From [Eubacterium] yurii subsp. margaretiae ATCC 43715 (lineage in GTDB: Bacteria > Bacillota > Clostridia > Peptostreptococcales > Filifactoraceae), in assembly GCA_000146855.1 (NCBI GenBank), contig GL405246.1, forward strand, positions 1,999,359 to 2,020,273: DNA of 20,915 nt, written 5' to 3'. The notes below the pieces were generated by a model. That model was not told the origin of the DNA, did no database searches, and saw nothing but the letters and a program-made list of their open reading frames with translations. Position numbers and translations under genes: made by a program. Positions 1-7,535 of this stretch are shown one piece after another; within the stretch, counting starts at the first letter, position 1, and every line of letters begins with the position of its first letter.

Positions 1-371
1 AGAAACAATATCTAGTATAAATATTATAAGTCGTAAAGCTAAAATCTACTTTAATTATTGTGTAGATGTTTTACACTAATTATATCGAATCTTTTTTATA
101 TAAGTTTAGTATTTTTTTTAAACTTTTTTATTTTTTTAAATTTTCATATAAAAATAAAATTCGATGTCTCTTACAACTTATGTTAGTATTATATACTATA
201 TTTAAAATTTTTTCAATATTTTTTTGAAAAAATTTTCTAAATTTTTCTTGTAAATTTAAACCTTTACTAAGAATTTAATCTCAAGAAGGTAATTACCATT
301 TTTCAAAAATAACTCCATTACTATAGATACAGTAATTCCTGAATCATAACCGGATTTTACGACACTAATTT
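1..371. other. AT-rich non-coding stretch downstream of nagR
   Basis: No supportable gene is visible here. The sequence is dominated by A/T runs. It holds a 6-bp inverted repeat (ATCTAC at 44-49, GTAGAT at 62-67), an A/T-only hairpin at 204-236 and a small 6-bp stem (ATTACT at 317-322, AGTAAT at 331-336). The last two lie downstream of the nagR stop on the minus strand and could take part in ending that transcript. What precedes the window is unknown. Confidence 0.5.
204..236 (-). terminator. possible A/T-only terminator hairpin after nagR
   Basis: A perfect 13-bp inverted repeat, left arm 204-216 and right arm 224-236, with a 7-base loop. The stem has only one G-C pair, so it would be a weak terminator. 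It lies about 140 bases past the nagR stop. T-richness around it is no guide because the whole region is T-rich. Confidence 0.3.
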
Positions 372-1121
372 TTATTCTTCAATTTTAATTTCAGTTTGAT
401 AAACATATTGATCCGGTCTTACAAGTGAATGAGTCATCTCTATTATATTACCTTTGACATCATAGCTGAATCTTGTAACTTTAAGACATGCCATATTGAC
501 ACTTACTTCCATAATATCAGATTGTTTTTGAGTCAAATTGCTTGCAGAAAACTGTTCAACTACCCTTGAAACTTTTTTATGATATACATTTTCAAATATA
601 TCATAAAGTGGTTGCACTGATAAATCACGTTTTTTCAAAGATTCAAATTCTGTATAAGGTAAGTATGTCGTCTCCAACATCATAGGAACATCATCTGCAA
701 GTCTTACCCTCACAAATCTAATTACCTTTGTTCCTTCAGCTAATTTCATCTTTTCTTGAGTTGATTTATTTGAGTTTTCAACACGAAACTCAAGTGTTTT
801 TGTCTTTGGAGACTTTCCCATTGCCTTTGTTTGTTTAGTAAAACTGTAATAATCTGCCAAGTCTTGTTTAGTTTCATTTGGTTTTGAAACGTAAGTTCCA
901 CTTCCTTGAATCTTTGTCACATAACCGTTGAGTTCCAATTCATACATTGCCTGTCTTACTGTAGTTCTACTTACTTGATAAATGACACATAAATCTCTTT
1001 CTGAAGGTAATCTGTCATTTACATTCATACCGCCTATTCTTTCTATCAGCTTATCAATTAATTGTAAATATAGCGGATTTTGCATTTCCTCGTGTTCTTG
1101 ATTCTCTCCTAATGCTTTCAT
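372..1121 (-). CDS. nagR: GntR-family (HutC/UTRA) transcriptional regulator, probable NagR
   Basis: A 249-residue DNA-binding repressor of the GntR family, HutC subfamily. Residues about 16-79 form the winged helix-turn-helix, with the family signature LPSERDL near 38-44, the recognition helix SRTTVRQAM at 51-59, and the wing motif GSGTYV near 73-78. Residues about 100-243 match the UTRA effector-binding fold. Members beside nagA (NagR/YvoA in Bacillus, DasR in Streptomyces) sense GlcN-6-P or GlcNAc-6-P and control amino-sugar genes; that role here is inferred from the neighbour. It lies 93 bases downstream of nagA on the same strand, so it is probably co-transcribed and autoregulated. The start at 1121 is supported by AAGGAG about 8 bases upstream; a start at the later Met13 would lack such a site. 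nagB is not in the window. Confidence 0.85.
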   Translation of the reverse strand: MKALGENQEHEEMQNPLYLQLIDKLIERIGGMNVNDRLPSERDLCVIYQVSRTTVRQAMYELELNGYVTKIQGSGTYVSKPNETKQDLADYYSFTKQTKAMGKSPKTKTLEFRVENSNKSTQEKMKLAEGTKVIRFVRVRLADDVPMMLETTYLPYTEFESLKKRDLSVQPLYDIFENVYHKKVSRVVEQFSASNLTQKQSDIMEVSVNMACLKVTRFSYDVKGNIIEMTHSLVRPDQYVYQTEIKIEE

Positions 1122-1214
1122 CTTTCTTCTCCTTATTTTGAATTATTCTTATATTTTTTTCTTGTTCTTATATATTCTATTAAAAAATATAATTCAACTT
1201 AATTAATTTCGTCT

Positions 1215-2351
1215 TTAGTGTTTCTTCTCTCCGTCAATAAATACCTCAAGGACATTTAAGTCATCATCGAGAATATTTATGTCGGCATACTTTCCTACGG
1301 CTATACTTCCTATTTTATCATCCAAACCTACAGACTTTGCAGGTATCAGGCTTGCCATTTTTACTGCTTCCAATTTTGAAACAAGTCCCCAATCATACAC
1401 GTTTTTTACTGCCTGAGACAGGTTTAATATAGAACCTGCAAGAGAACCTGAAGACAGTCTTGCTGTGCCATTTTCCACCTTTACATCAAATTCTCCAAGT
1501 TTATAGTCTCCATCTTTCATTCCTCCTGCCATCATACAGTCGGTTATAAGGACAGTCTTGTCCGGTGACTTTGCCCTTAGAATTACTTCAACTGCTCCAG
1601 GATGTACATGATGTCCGTCACAGATTACTTCATTAAATGTGTCAGTAGTAAGAGAGGCTCCTACCATACCCGGATTTCTGTGGTGCAAGGGACTCATGGC
1701 ATTATATGTGTGCACAAAGATACTTGCACCGTTTTTTACAGCCTCTTTTGCCTCTTCGTAGGTTGCATCACTATGTGCCAAAGCCACATATACACCAAGG
1801 TCAACAGCCTCTTTTATAAAATTAGAAGTTCCTTCATATTCAGGAGAAATAGCTATTTTATTTACTAAGTTTCCTGAGACTTGATTCCAAGATTTGAGTT
1901 TTTCCATACTCGGATTGGACATATACTTAGGATTTTGTGCACCCTTATATTTTTCGGTAAAAAATGGTCCTTCAAGGAAAATCCCTTGAATTTTTGCTCC
2001 TTGACATAAGTTTTTGCATTTCCCTACATTTTCACAAGCATTACTTAGTCTTTCAAAGCTGTCTGTGAGAGTTGTAGCCAAAAACGATGTTACTCCTGTT
2101 GAAACTATGCCCTTTGAAATTTGGAGCAAGCCTTCAACTGTAGCATCCATAACATCATGCCCTCCATAACCGTGCACATGAGTATCGAAGTATCCAGGTG
2201 CCACAATCTTTGAAGTATAGTCTTTGACTTCAACGTCTTGTTTCAAAGATTTTGTAATATCGGTTATGTATTTGTCTTCAATCAAAATATATCCATCAAA
2301 AACTTCATTTTCCAAAAATATTTTATCTGATTTTATATAAAAACTACTCAT
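1215..2351 (-). CDS. nagA: N-acetylglucosamine-6-phosphate deacetylase
   Basis: Cytoplasmic enzyme that removes acetate from GlcNAc-6-P to give GlcN-6-P, the first step in catabolism or recycling of amino sugar from peptidoglycan or host glycans. The 378 residues match the usual family length (about 380-390). Amidohydrolase landmarks are in order: HVH at 58-60, the metal-ligand Glu in LEGPFF (E127), H193 in ALAHSDAT, H214 in FVHTYNAM, the substrate-binding HHRNPG near 223-228, CDGHHVHP at 244-251 and the catalytic Asp in LITDCMMAGG (D271). All look intact. A GAGGAG site ends only 3 bases before the ATG, which is close spacing. The gene is followed by nagR, forming a nagA-nagR unit. A palindrome at 2399-2416, about 50 bases upstream, is a good candidate operator. 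Confidence 0.95.
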   Translation of the reverse strand: MSSFYIKSDKIFLENEVFDGYILIEDKYITDITKSLKQDVEVKDYTSKIVAPGYFDTHVHGYGGHDVMDATVEGLLQISKGIVSTGVTSFLATTLTDSFERLSNACENVGKCKNLCQGAKIQGIFLEGPFFTEKYKGAQNPKYMSNPSMEKLKSWNQVSGNLVNKIAISPEYEGTSNFIKEAVDLGVYVALAHSDATYEEAKEAVKNGASIFVHTYNAMSPLHHRNPGMVGASLTTDTFNEVICDGHHVHPGAVEVILRAKSPDKTVLITDCMMAGGMKDGDYKLGEFDVKVENGTARLSSGSLAGSILNLSQAVKNVYDWGLVSKLEAVKMASLIPAKSVGLDDKIGSIAVGKYADINILDDDLNVLEVFIDGEKKH

Positions 2352-2398
2352 TATCTCCTCTTCTTTATTTATAATACAAGCTCTTTTTAAATAATTTT

Positions 2399-2416
2399 AT
2401 AGGCAATTTTACCTAT
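2399..2416. promoter_or_regulatory. palindromic operator candidate for NagR
   Basis: An 18-base near-perfect palindrome, ATAGGCAATTTTACCTAT, lies 48 bases upstream of the nagA start. Only the base pair after ATAGG and the centre depart from symmetry. GntR/HutC regulators bind such dyads and the regulator gene is next door. The sequence was found by eye; that NagR binds it is inference. Confidence 0.5.
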
Positions 2417-2873
2417 TCTTTTTATTTATCGGTATCATAGTAGTATTAATTAAATAAAATATAAATTCTTTTTTTAATTTTCAATATGTAGTAAAATACC
2501 TAAAGTGAAATTGTACTATATAAAATCTTTTCACTAGCTTTTGCACCTTAATATCGCTTCTCTTCAAATATAATTAAACAAACTAAATTTTATCAAAACT
2601 TAAAGAGTAAAACTTAAGCTACAAAAAATATTTGTTATTTTTAAACCTCAAAACTTCTACCAATCTTAATACTAACTTTAATTATTACAATATCAATATA
2701 TCTTATAAAATATCTACTTCAGCGGAAAGCACATAAAATCAAATCTATTAGCTTAAAATTAATTTTATAGGAAAAATTAAAGTATTACAAAAATAACTAT
2801 GTCTGAGTCAATGTAATTCTATATCACATCTTTATTATAATCATATTGTATGTATTTGTAAAGTATAAGAACA

Positions 2874-2909
2874 ATCTCCGCTATTTATCTAATGTTAAAT
2901 AGCGAAGAT
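2874..2909 (-). terminator. probable terminator of the ftsH-proS transcript
   Basis: A 9-bp perfect stem (2879-2887 with 2896-2904, 8-base loop), extended past one mismatch by four more pairs (2874-2877 with 2906-2909). It lies about 83 bases beyond the proS stop. Read on the minus strand the hairpin is followed by GTTCTTATACTTT, a broken T-rich tail, so termination efficiency is uncertain. Confidence 0.55.
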
Positions 2910-2991
2910 CTTCTATATAATATTATGTTTAAGTCTTAAAAAATGATTTTAATGCAATTTACAAATATATTATAATAGAAATTACTTAAAA

Positions 2992-4440
2992 TTAGTATGC
3001 TTTTGCAAGATATACCATATGTTTGGCTTCTTTTCCACAGAATGGACATACATCAGATATCTTTTCCTGTTCAAAAGGGATACATCTTATAGTTGCAGCT
3101 GTTTCTTCCTTTACCTTTTTCTCACAAGAGGCATCTCCACACCACATTGCCTTTGCAAATCCCTGATTTTCTTCCATACGAACTTTAAACTCATCATAGT
3201 CTTTGCATACAAAAGTCTTTTCTTCTCTGTTTTTAAGCGCCTTTTCAAAAAGTCCTCTTTGGATGTCAGCTAACAAGCTTGGTACGCTTTTTTCTATATC
3301 ATCTATACTTATTTGATCTTTTTCAAGTGTATCTCTTCTTGATATTGAAACGATGTTATTTTGTATATCTCTTGGCCCTATTTCTATTCTTAGAGGCACA
3401 CCCTTCATCTCATACTCATTGAACTTCCAACCTGTAGAATTTTTAGAATCGTCATCCAATTCCACCCTTATACCAAGATTTTTAAGACTTGAATATATTT
3501 CATTCGCCTTGTCAAGCACACCCTCTTTTTGCTGTTGGATAGGGATAATTACAACTTGTATCGGTGCAATTTCGGGTGGTAAAACCAAACCTCTATTATC
3601 TCCGTGCACCATGATTATAGCTCCAATTAACCTTGTACTTACTCCCCATGAAGTATGGTAAGGATTTTCCAGCTTGCCATCCCTACTTTGATATGTTATG
3701 TCAAAAGCCTTGGTAAAGTGTTGGCCTAAGTTATGAGATGTACCTGATTGCAATGCTTTTCCGTCATGCATCATAGCCTCTATAGTATATGTCGCATGAG
3801 CTCCTGCAAATTTTTCACTCTCAGATTTTATACCTGTTACCACAGGAATAGCAAGTATTTTTTCAGCAAGCTCAGTGTATATGCTGAGCATTTGAAGTGT
3901 CTCTTCCTGAGCCTCAGCTTCTGTCTCATGAAGGGTGTGTCCTTCTTGCCACAGGAATTCCGATGTTCTTAAGAAAGGTCTTGTAGTCTTTTCCCATCTT
4001 ACTACCGAGCACCATTGATTGTAAAGATAAGGAAGCTCTCTATATGTCCTTAACCATTTTGAATACATAGAGCATATTATTGTCTCTGATGTAGGTCTTA
4101 CGCAAAGTCTCTCTCCAAGCTCTTCTTGACCTCCATGTGTCACCCATGCCACTTCAGGAGCAAAACCCTCAACGTGTTCCTTTTCTTTGTTTAGCAAACT
4201 TTCAGGAATAAGTAGCGGGAAGTAGCAGTTTTTATGTCCTGTATCCTTGAATCTCTTGTCCAGATACGATTGAATATTTTCCCAAATCGCAAATCCATAA
4301 GGTTTTATAACCATGAAGCCCTTAACTGGTGAATAATCTACCATGTCAGTCTTTCTGATTACATCTGTATACCATTGTGCAAAGTCATCTTCCATATTTG
4401 TAATATCTTTTACAAACTCTTCCTTCTTATTTTTTGCCAT
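2992..4440 (-). CDS. proS: prolyl-tRNA synthetase, archaeal/eukaryote-type
   Basis: Class II aminoacyl-tRNA synthetase that charges tRNA-Pro in the cytoplasm. The 482-residue length and layout are those of the archaeal/eukaryote-type enzyme: no INS editing domain between motifs 2 and 3. Visible landmarks are RPTSET at 115-120, motif 2 around [20 protein letters not shown] (148-167), motif 3 GVSTRLIGA at 266-274, the anticodon-binding region about 290-400, and a C-terminal zinc-type domain with C434, C439, C465 and C468 ending in the expected Ala-Tyr. Without the INS domain, clearing of Ala-tRNA-Pro would rely on a separate factor, none of which is in the window. AAAGGGGG about 5 bases before the ATG supports the start. 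It follows ftsH by 74 bases. Confidence 0.95.
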   Translation of the reverse strand: MAKNKKEEFVKDITNMEDDFAQWYTDVIRKTDMVDYSPVKGFMVIKPYGFAIWENIQSYLDKRFKDTGHKNCYFPLLIPESLLNKEKEHVEGFAPEVAWVTHGGQEELGERLCVRPTSETIICSMYSKWLRTYRELPYLYNQWCSVVRWEKTTRPFLRTSEFLWQEGHTLHETEAEAQEETLQMLSIYTELAEKILAIPVVTGIKSESEKFAGAHATYTIEAMMHDGKALQSGTSHNLGQHFTKAFDITYQSRDGKLENPYHTSWGVSTRLIGAIIMVHGDNRGLVLPPEIAPIQVVIIPIQQQKEGVLDKANEIYSSLKNLGIRVELDDDSKNSTGWKFNEYEMKGVPLRIEIGPRDIQNNIVSISRRDTLEKDQISIDDIEKSVPSLLADIQRGLFEKALKNREEKTFVCKDYDEFKVRMEENQGFAKAMWCGDASCEKKVKEETAATIRCIPFEQEKISDVCPFCGKEAKHMVYLAKAY

Positions 4441-4461
4441 AAATCCCCCTTTAACCGATAA

Positions 4462-4491
4462 TAAGGCTTAATACTTTTGCATTAAGCCTTA
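4462..4491. other. 11-bp intercistronic hairpin between ftsH and proS
   Basis: A perfect 11-bp inverted repeat, TAAGGCTTAAT at 4462-4472 and ATTAAGCCTTA at 4481-4491, with an 8-base loop. It lies between the ftsH stop and the proS start. On the minus strand it is followed by TTATCGG, not a U-run, so it is a poor intrinsic terminator. It may be a partial terminator, an attenuator or an mRNA-processing/stability element. Confidence 0.6.
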
Positions 4492-4514
4492 AATCACATA
4501 ACATTTATAATAAT

Positions 4515-6551
4515 TTAAAATAATCTTTTTTGTGAAAGTAGATCATCATTCAAGTTAGACAGTTTATCCTTAAGCCCTTGCAACTTGCTTGTAGAATTGT
4601 CGCCATCTTCTATATCTTCCTCTATTACACTTGCTGTTTCTATAGTTTCAACAACATCAACAATTTCATCATCTTCCTTAGTTTCAGTCATAATCTTAAG
4701 GAATGAGTCTGCATCCACTATTGATTTATCAAGTAATATCTCAGCTAATTTATCAAGCTTTCTCCTGTTCGCCTTGAGTATAGCAACTGTCTCTTCAAAA
4801 AGTTCACTTGATATCTGTCTAGCCTGTTCTATTATCTCATCGTTAGGTCTTCTCATACCTAGCTCTTCAAGATTTATCAGTGAGCCGTTCAGTCCAAGTA
4901 TCTTGATATAGTTGGAGATTATCTTAGTCGCCTGTTCTATATCACTTACAGCTCCTACAGTTATCTCATCATCAGACTCGACTATCATAGTCTCACCTGC
5001 TCTACCGCCATAAAGCTCCTTGACTTCATTTTTCATATCCATCTTACTTCTCAAACCTTCCTTAGGTTGAGATAATGTATATCCGCCCGCACCGGAAGTA
5101 GTACCTATTATACTTACTTCAAGTATCGGTTTGCCAAGAACATGACCTACAATTGCATGACCTGCCTCATGATAGGCAATTATCTTCTTTTCTTTTTCAC
5201 TTTGATGCTTGTCTTCCTTCTTATCACCCTTGATGATTATCTTAAGGAATGAGTCATCTAGGTCTTGTTGTTCAACTATCTCACTGCCACGAGTAACAGC
5301 CTTAATTGCAGATTCGTTCAAGAGATTCTCAAGTTCTGACGGACTGAAACCTATTGTCTTAGAAGCAAGTTTTCCAATGTCTATACTTGGAGATAATTTC
5401 TTACCGTTTTTGTAAAGTTCCAAAATCTCCAATCTTTCTTCCTTATTTGGTAGAGGTACAGCCACATGTCTGTCAAATCTTCCCGGACGTACCAAGGCAG
5501 GATCCAAGTCTTGCAATCTATTTGTAGCTGCTATTGTTATTACGCCTTTTTTTGCTGAGAAACCGTCAAGTTCGTTGAGCAAAGCTGTAAGAGTCTTATC
5601 ATCTTCAGATGAACTATTGAAAGCTCCCCTTGCTCCACCTATTGAGTCAACCTCGTCTATAAATACTATACAAGGTGCATTTTCCCTTGCTGTCTTGTAA
5701 AGATTTCTAACTCTCCTTGCACCCAGACCTACATACAGTTCCACAAAGTCAGAGCCATTTACCTTGTAAAAAGGTACACTCGCCTCACCTGCTATCGCCC
5801 TTGCCATCAATGTCTTACCTGTCCCAGGAGGCCCGTAAAATAGCACGCCGTTTGGAAGTCTGGCACCAATTTTTTCGTAAGCTTTAGGATTTTTCAAAAA
5901 GTCAAGTATGAACTTTGAGTCATTTTTAAGGGTTTCATATCCTGCAATGCTTGAAAACTTGGTATCAGGCACGTCTGTAACAAGTTCATTATCTGCCGGT
6001 TCCAATCTTCTTTGGAAGTTGAACATAAATCCCAAAAGTATGATAAACGGCAATAAGTTAATCAAAAGTGAGAATATGATGTTCATAGTTTGCGAAGTTC
6101 TAACCGAAAATACTCTTATCCCCTGTTTTAACAGACTTTCTCTGAAAGTATCTGAACCTGGATTTTCAGTTACATACTTAAATCTACCTTCCTTAGGCAG
6201 CAACTTTTCATCAATAGATGTCTCCTTTGATTTTGAATAGGAATCTATCATCTGAAGGTATTCTTCCGTCAATACTACGCCTTTTTTCTGCAAATACTCA
6301 TTTGTAGGCAAGAACTGAATTGTAGAAGAGCCTGAAGTTGAAAACACATAGCTTATTTCCTTATTGTCAACCATATTGCTGAATTCTTCGTATGACACAT
6401 ACTTAGTCTGACTCTTATCTTCGGATTGTCTACCCGAAACTCCGCCACTACTGATGTAAGCGTAGACTAAGACTGATGCAAATATTACTATCCACACCAT
6501 GTTTTTTCGTAAAAACTTTATTAATTTATTTCTTCCATCGTCTTTTTTCAT
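4515..6551 (-). CDS. ftsH: FtsH-family membrane-bound AAA+ zinc metalloprotease
   Basis: A 678-residue ATP-dependent protease anchored in the cytoplasmic membrane, with AAA+ and protease domains facing the cytoplasm. TM1 is about residues 17-34, an external domain about 45-150, and TM2 about 155-178. The AAA+ module has Walker A GPPGTGKT (240-247), Walker B IVFIDE (295-300) and the second region of homology with arginines near 355-361. The protease domain has HEAGH (461-465), and the third zinc ligand is probably D537 in VSDIE. Every catalytic residue I can place is present. Oddities are a pore segment reading FVELYVGLGARR where MFVGVGASR is usual, and a long acidic, Ser-rich C-terminal tail after about residue 620. 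A clostridial FtsH paralogue is possible. AAAGGTG precedes the ATG. It leads an operon with proS and is divergent from tmk. Confidence 0.92.
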   Translation of the reverse strand: MKKDDGRNKLIKFLRKNMVWIVIFASVLVYAYISSGGVSGRQSEDKSQTKYVSYEEFSNMVDNKEISYVFSTSGSSTIQFLPTNEYLQKKGVVLTEEYLQMIDSYSKSKETSIDEKLLPKEGRFKYVTENPGSDTFRESLLKQGIRVFSVRTSQTMNIIFSLLINLLPFIILLGFMFNFQRRLEPADNELVTDVPDTKFSSIAGYETLKNDSKFILDFLKNPKAYEKIGARLPNGVLFYGPPGTGKTLMARAIAGEASVPFYKVNGSDFVELYVGLGARRVRNLYKTARENAPCIVFIDEVDSIGGARGAFNSSSEDDKTLTALLNELDGFSAKKGVITIAATNRLQDLDPALVRPGRFDRHVAVPLPNKEERLEILELYKNGKKLSPSIDIGKLASKTIGFSPSELENLLNESAIKAVTRGSEIVEQQDLDDSFLKIIIKGDKKEDKHQSEKEKKIIAYHEAGHAIVGHVLGKPILEVSIIGTTSGAGGYTLSQPKEGLRSKMDMKNEVKELYGGRAGETMIVESDDEITVGAVSDIEQATKIISNYIKILGLNGSLINLEELGMRRPNDEIIEQARQISSELFEETVAILKANRRKLDKLAEILLDKSIVDADSFLKIMTETKEDDEIVDVVETIETASVIEEDIEDGDNSTSKLQGLKDKLSNLNDDLLSQKRLF

Positions 6552-6568
6552 CTAATTCACCTTTCAGT

Positions 6569-6636
6569 ATAATAAATCAATTTATGATAATTTTCAATAA
6601 TTTTTTGATAAAATCTTCCTAACTAACAAGATTATA
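6569..6636 (-). promoter_or_regulatory. candidate ftsH promoter elements
   Basis: Two minus-strand possibilities. One has a perfect TATAAT (plus positions 6631-6636) with a poor -35, giving a leader of about 73 bases. The other has TTGAAA (6592-6597), a 17-base spacer and TATTAT (6569-6574); its predicted start would fall inside the ribosome-binding site, which makes it less likely. Which is used cannot be told from sequence. Confidence 0.35.
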
Positions 6637-6731
6637 CCCAAATTATAACAGTCTAAAATTTAAAAATAAACTCACAAGTATATAAAACTTAACATAAAAA
6701 CCTTATAAATTGATATTTTACACCCAAGTGT

Positions 6732-6771
6732 TTAAAAATTTATTAAACAGGAACTTAAAAATTTATTAAAC
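6732..6771. repeat. tandem 17-bp direct repeat abutting the tmk promoter
   Basis: TTAAAAATTTATTAAAC occurs at 6732-6748 and again at 6755-6771, identical over 17 bases with a 23-base period. Copy 1 preceded by G also reads as an imperfect dyad (GTTTAA...TTAAAC). The second copy ends 4 bases before the -35 box of tmk. Two like-facing sites about two helical turns apart are typical of an operator; the binding protein is unknown. Confidence 0.6.
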
Positions 6772-6774
6772 TAT

Positions 6775-6803
6775 TTTACAAAGTACTATAATTTTTGTAT
6801 AAT
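6775..6803 (+). promoter_or_regulatory. sigma-A-type promoter for the tmk operon
   Basis: TTTACA at 6775-6780, a 17-base spacer and a perfect TATAAT at 6798-6803. This is among the best promoters in the window. It predicts a start near 6810 and a leader of about 60 bases before tmk. Confidence 0.75.
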
Positions 6804-6849
6804 ATTAGTTGGAAGATCGACTAATTTAAAAAAATTAATTGCTTGCAAT
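6804..6849 (+). promoter_or_regulatory. dyads in the tmk leader
   Basis: ATTAGT at 6804-6809 pairs with ACTAAT at 6820-6825 around the expected transcription start, extendable by one T-G wobble. Further down ATTGC-TT-GCAAT (6838-6849) is a 12-base palindrome about 20 bases before the ATG. The first could be a 5' hairpin or operator; the second is too tight for a stable RNA hairpin and would more likely be a protein site. Confidence 0.35.
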
Positions 6850-6869
6850 AAAAAATACAGTAGGTTTTT

Positions 6870-7523
6870 ATGGGAAAATTTTATGTTATAGAATCAGGTA
6901 GTGACGCCTGTGGCAAGGCTACTCAATCAAACTTGCTTTATACTCATCTAAAAAAAGATAATAAAGTACTTAAGGTAGAGTTTCCTAACTATAAAAGTGC
7001 CACTTCATCACTTGTAAAGATGTACCTTAATGGCGATTTCGGCAAAAATCCGGAAGATGTTAATCCATACATCACTTCTACATTTTTTGCAGCGGATAGA
7101 TACGCTACATTCAAGACAGAGATAGAAAAATATTACAATGATGACTACATTATAATAGCAGACAGATATACTACATCAAATATGGTCTATCAGGCTGGAA
7201 AATATGACGATATAGACGAGAAAAACAAGTTTTTGGACTGGCTGTACGATTTTGAATTCAATTTATACGAGTTACCAAAGCCTGACAAGGTCTTTTTTTT
7301 GGATCTACCTTTTGAAATTTCATACAAGCTGATGAAAAACAGATCTGTAAAAAAAGGCGTTGATGTAGACATCCATGAAAACAGCAGAGACTATCTTGAA
7401 AAAGTCTACGAAAATGCAAAGTTTGTCGCTGAAAAATACGGATGGTGTCATATAGACTGTCAAGAAAACGGATGTCTTAAATCGGTCGATGACATACATC
7501 AACTTATATTAAATAATCTTTAA
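6870..7523 (+). CDS. tmk: thymidylate (dTMP) kinase
   Basis: Phosphorylates dTMP to dTDP with ATP, feeding DNA synthesis. The 217 residues match the family. The P-loop is near the N-terminus, reading SGSDACGKATQ (9-19) rather than the textbook GxDGSGKST; the lysine K16 and T18 are kept but the residue after Lys is Ala. As I recall, this variant is seen in clostridial-type enzymes. The DRY motif ADRYTTSN lies near 97-104, and the LID region with basic residues NRSVKKG near 156. A T8 homopolymer at 7293-7300 sits in frame. The ribosome-binding site is weak (AGTAGG, about 5 bases upstream), but the P-loop fixes this start. First gene of the cluster with holB, as in many Firmicutes. Confidence 0.92.
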   Translation: MGKFYVIESGSDACGKATQSNLLYTHLKKDNKVLKVEFPNYKSATSSLVKMYLNGDFGKNPEDVNPYITSTFFAADRYATFKTEIEKYYNDDYIIIADRYTTSNMVYQAGKYDDIDEKNKFLDWLYDFEFNLYELPKPDKVFFLDLPFEISYKLMKNRSVKKGVDVDIHENSRDYLEKVYENAKFVAEKYGWCHIDCQENGCLKSVDDIHQLILNNL

Positions 7524-7535
7524 TAAAGGTATGTT

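Larger units (their letters stand above)
2352..2991. other. 640-base non-coding gap between proS and nagA
   Basis: Both flanking genes run on the minus strand. The part near nagA carries the operator candidate at 2399-2416; the part near proS carries the hairpin at 2874-2909. In between I find only AT-rich sequence with a 7-bp inverted repeat (AGTGAAA at 2504-2510, TTTCACT at 2529-2535). No ORF with a ribosome-binding site and no recognisable RNA gene is visible. Confidence 0.5.
6552..6869. other. 318-base divergent promoter region between ftsH and tmk
   Basis: The region is non-coding and AT-rich. It carries candidate ftsH promoter elements on its left side, a tandem pair of 17-bp repeats at 6732-6771, a near-consensus promoter for tmk at 6775-6803, and two small dyads at 6804-6825 and 6838-6849. 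Each is described separately. Confidence 0.6.

Noticed and set aside
4441..4514. T-box leader for proS
   Set aside because: The gap is only 74 bases, filled by a single hairpin, and lacks the T-box consensus.
7293..7300. T8 tract in tmk as a phase-variation site
   Set aside because: A single homopolymer in an essential gene of an AT-rich genome, in frame; no support for switching.
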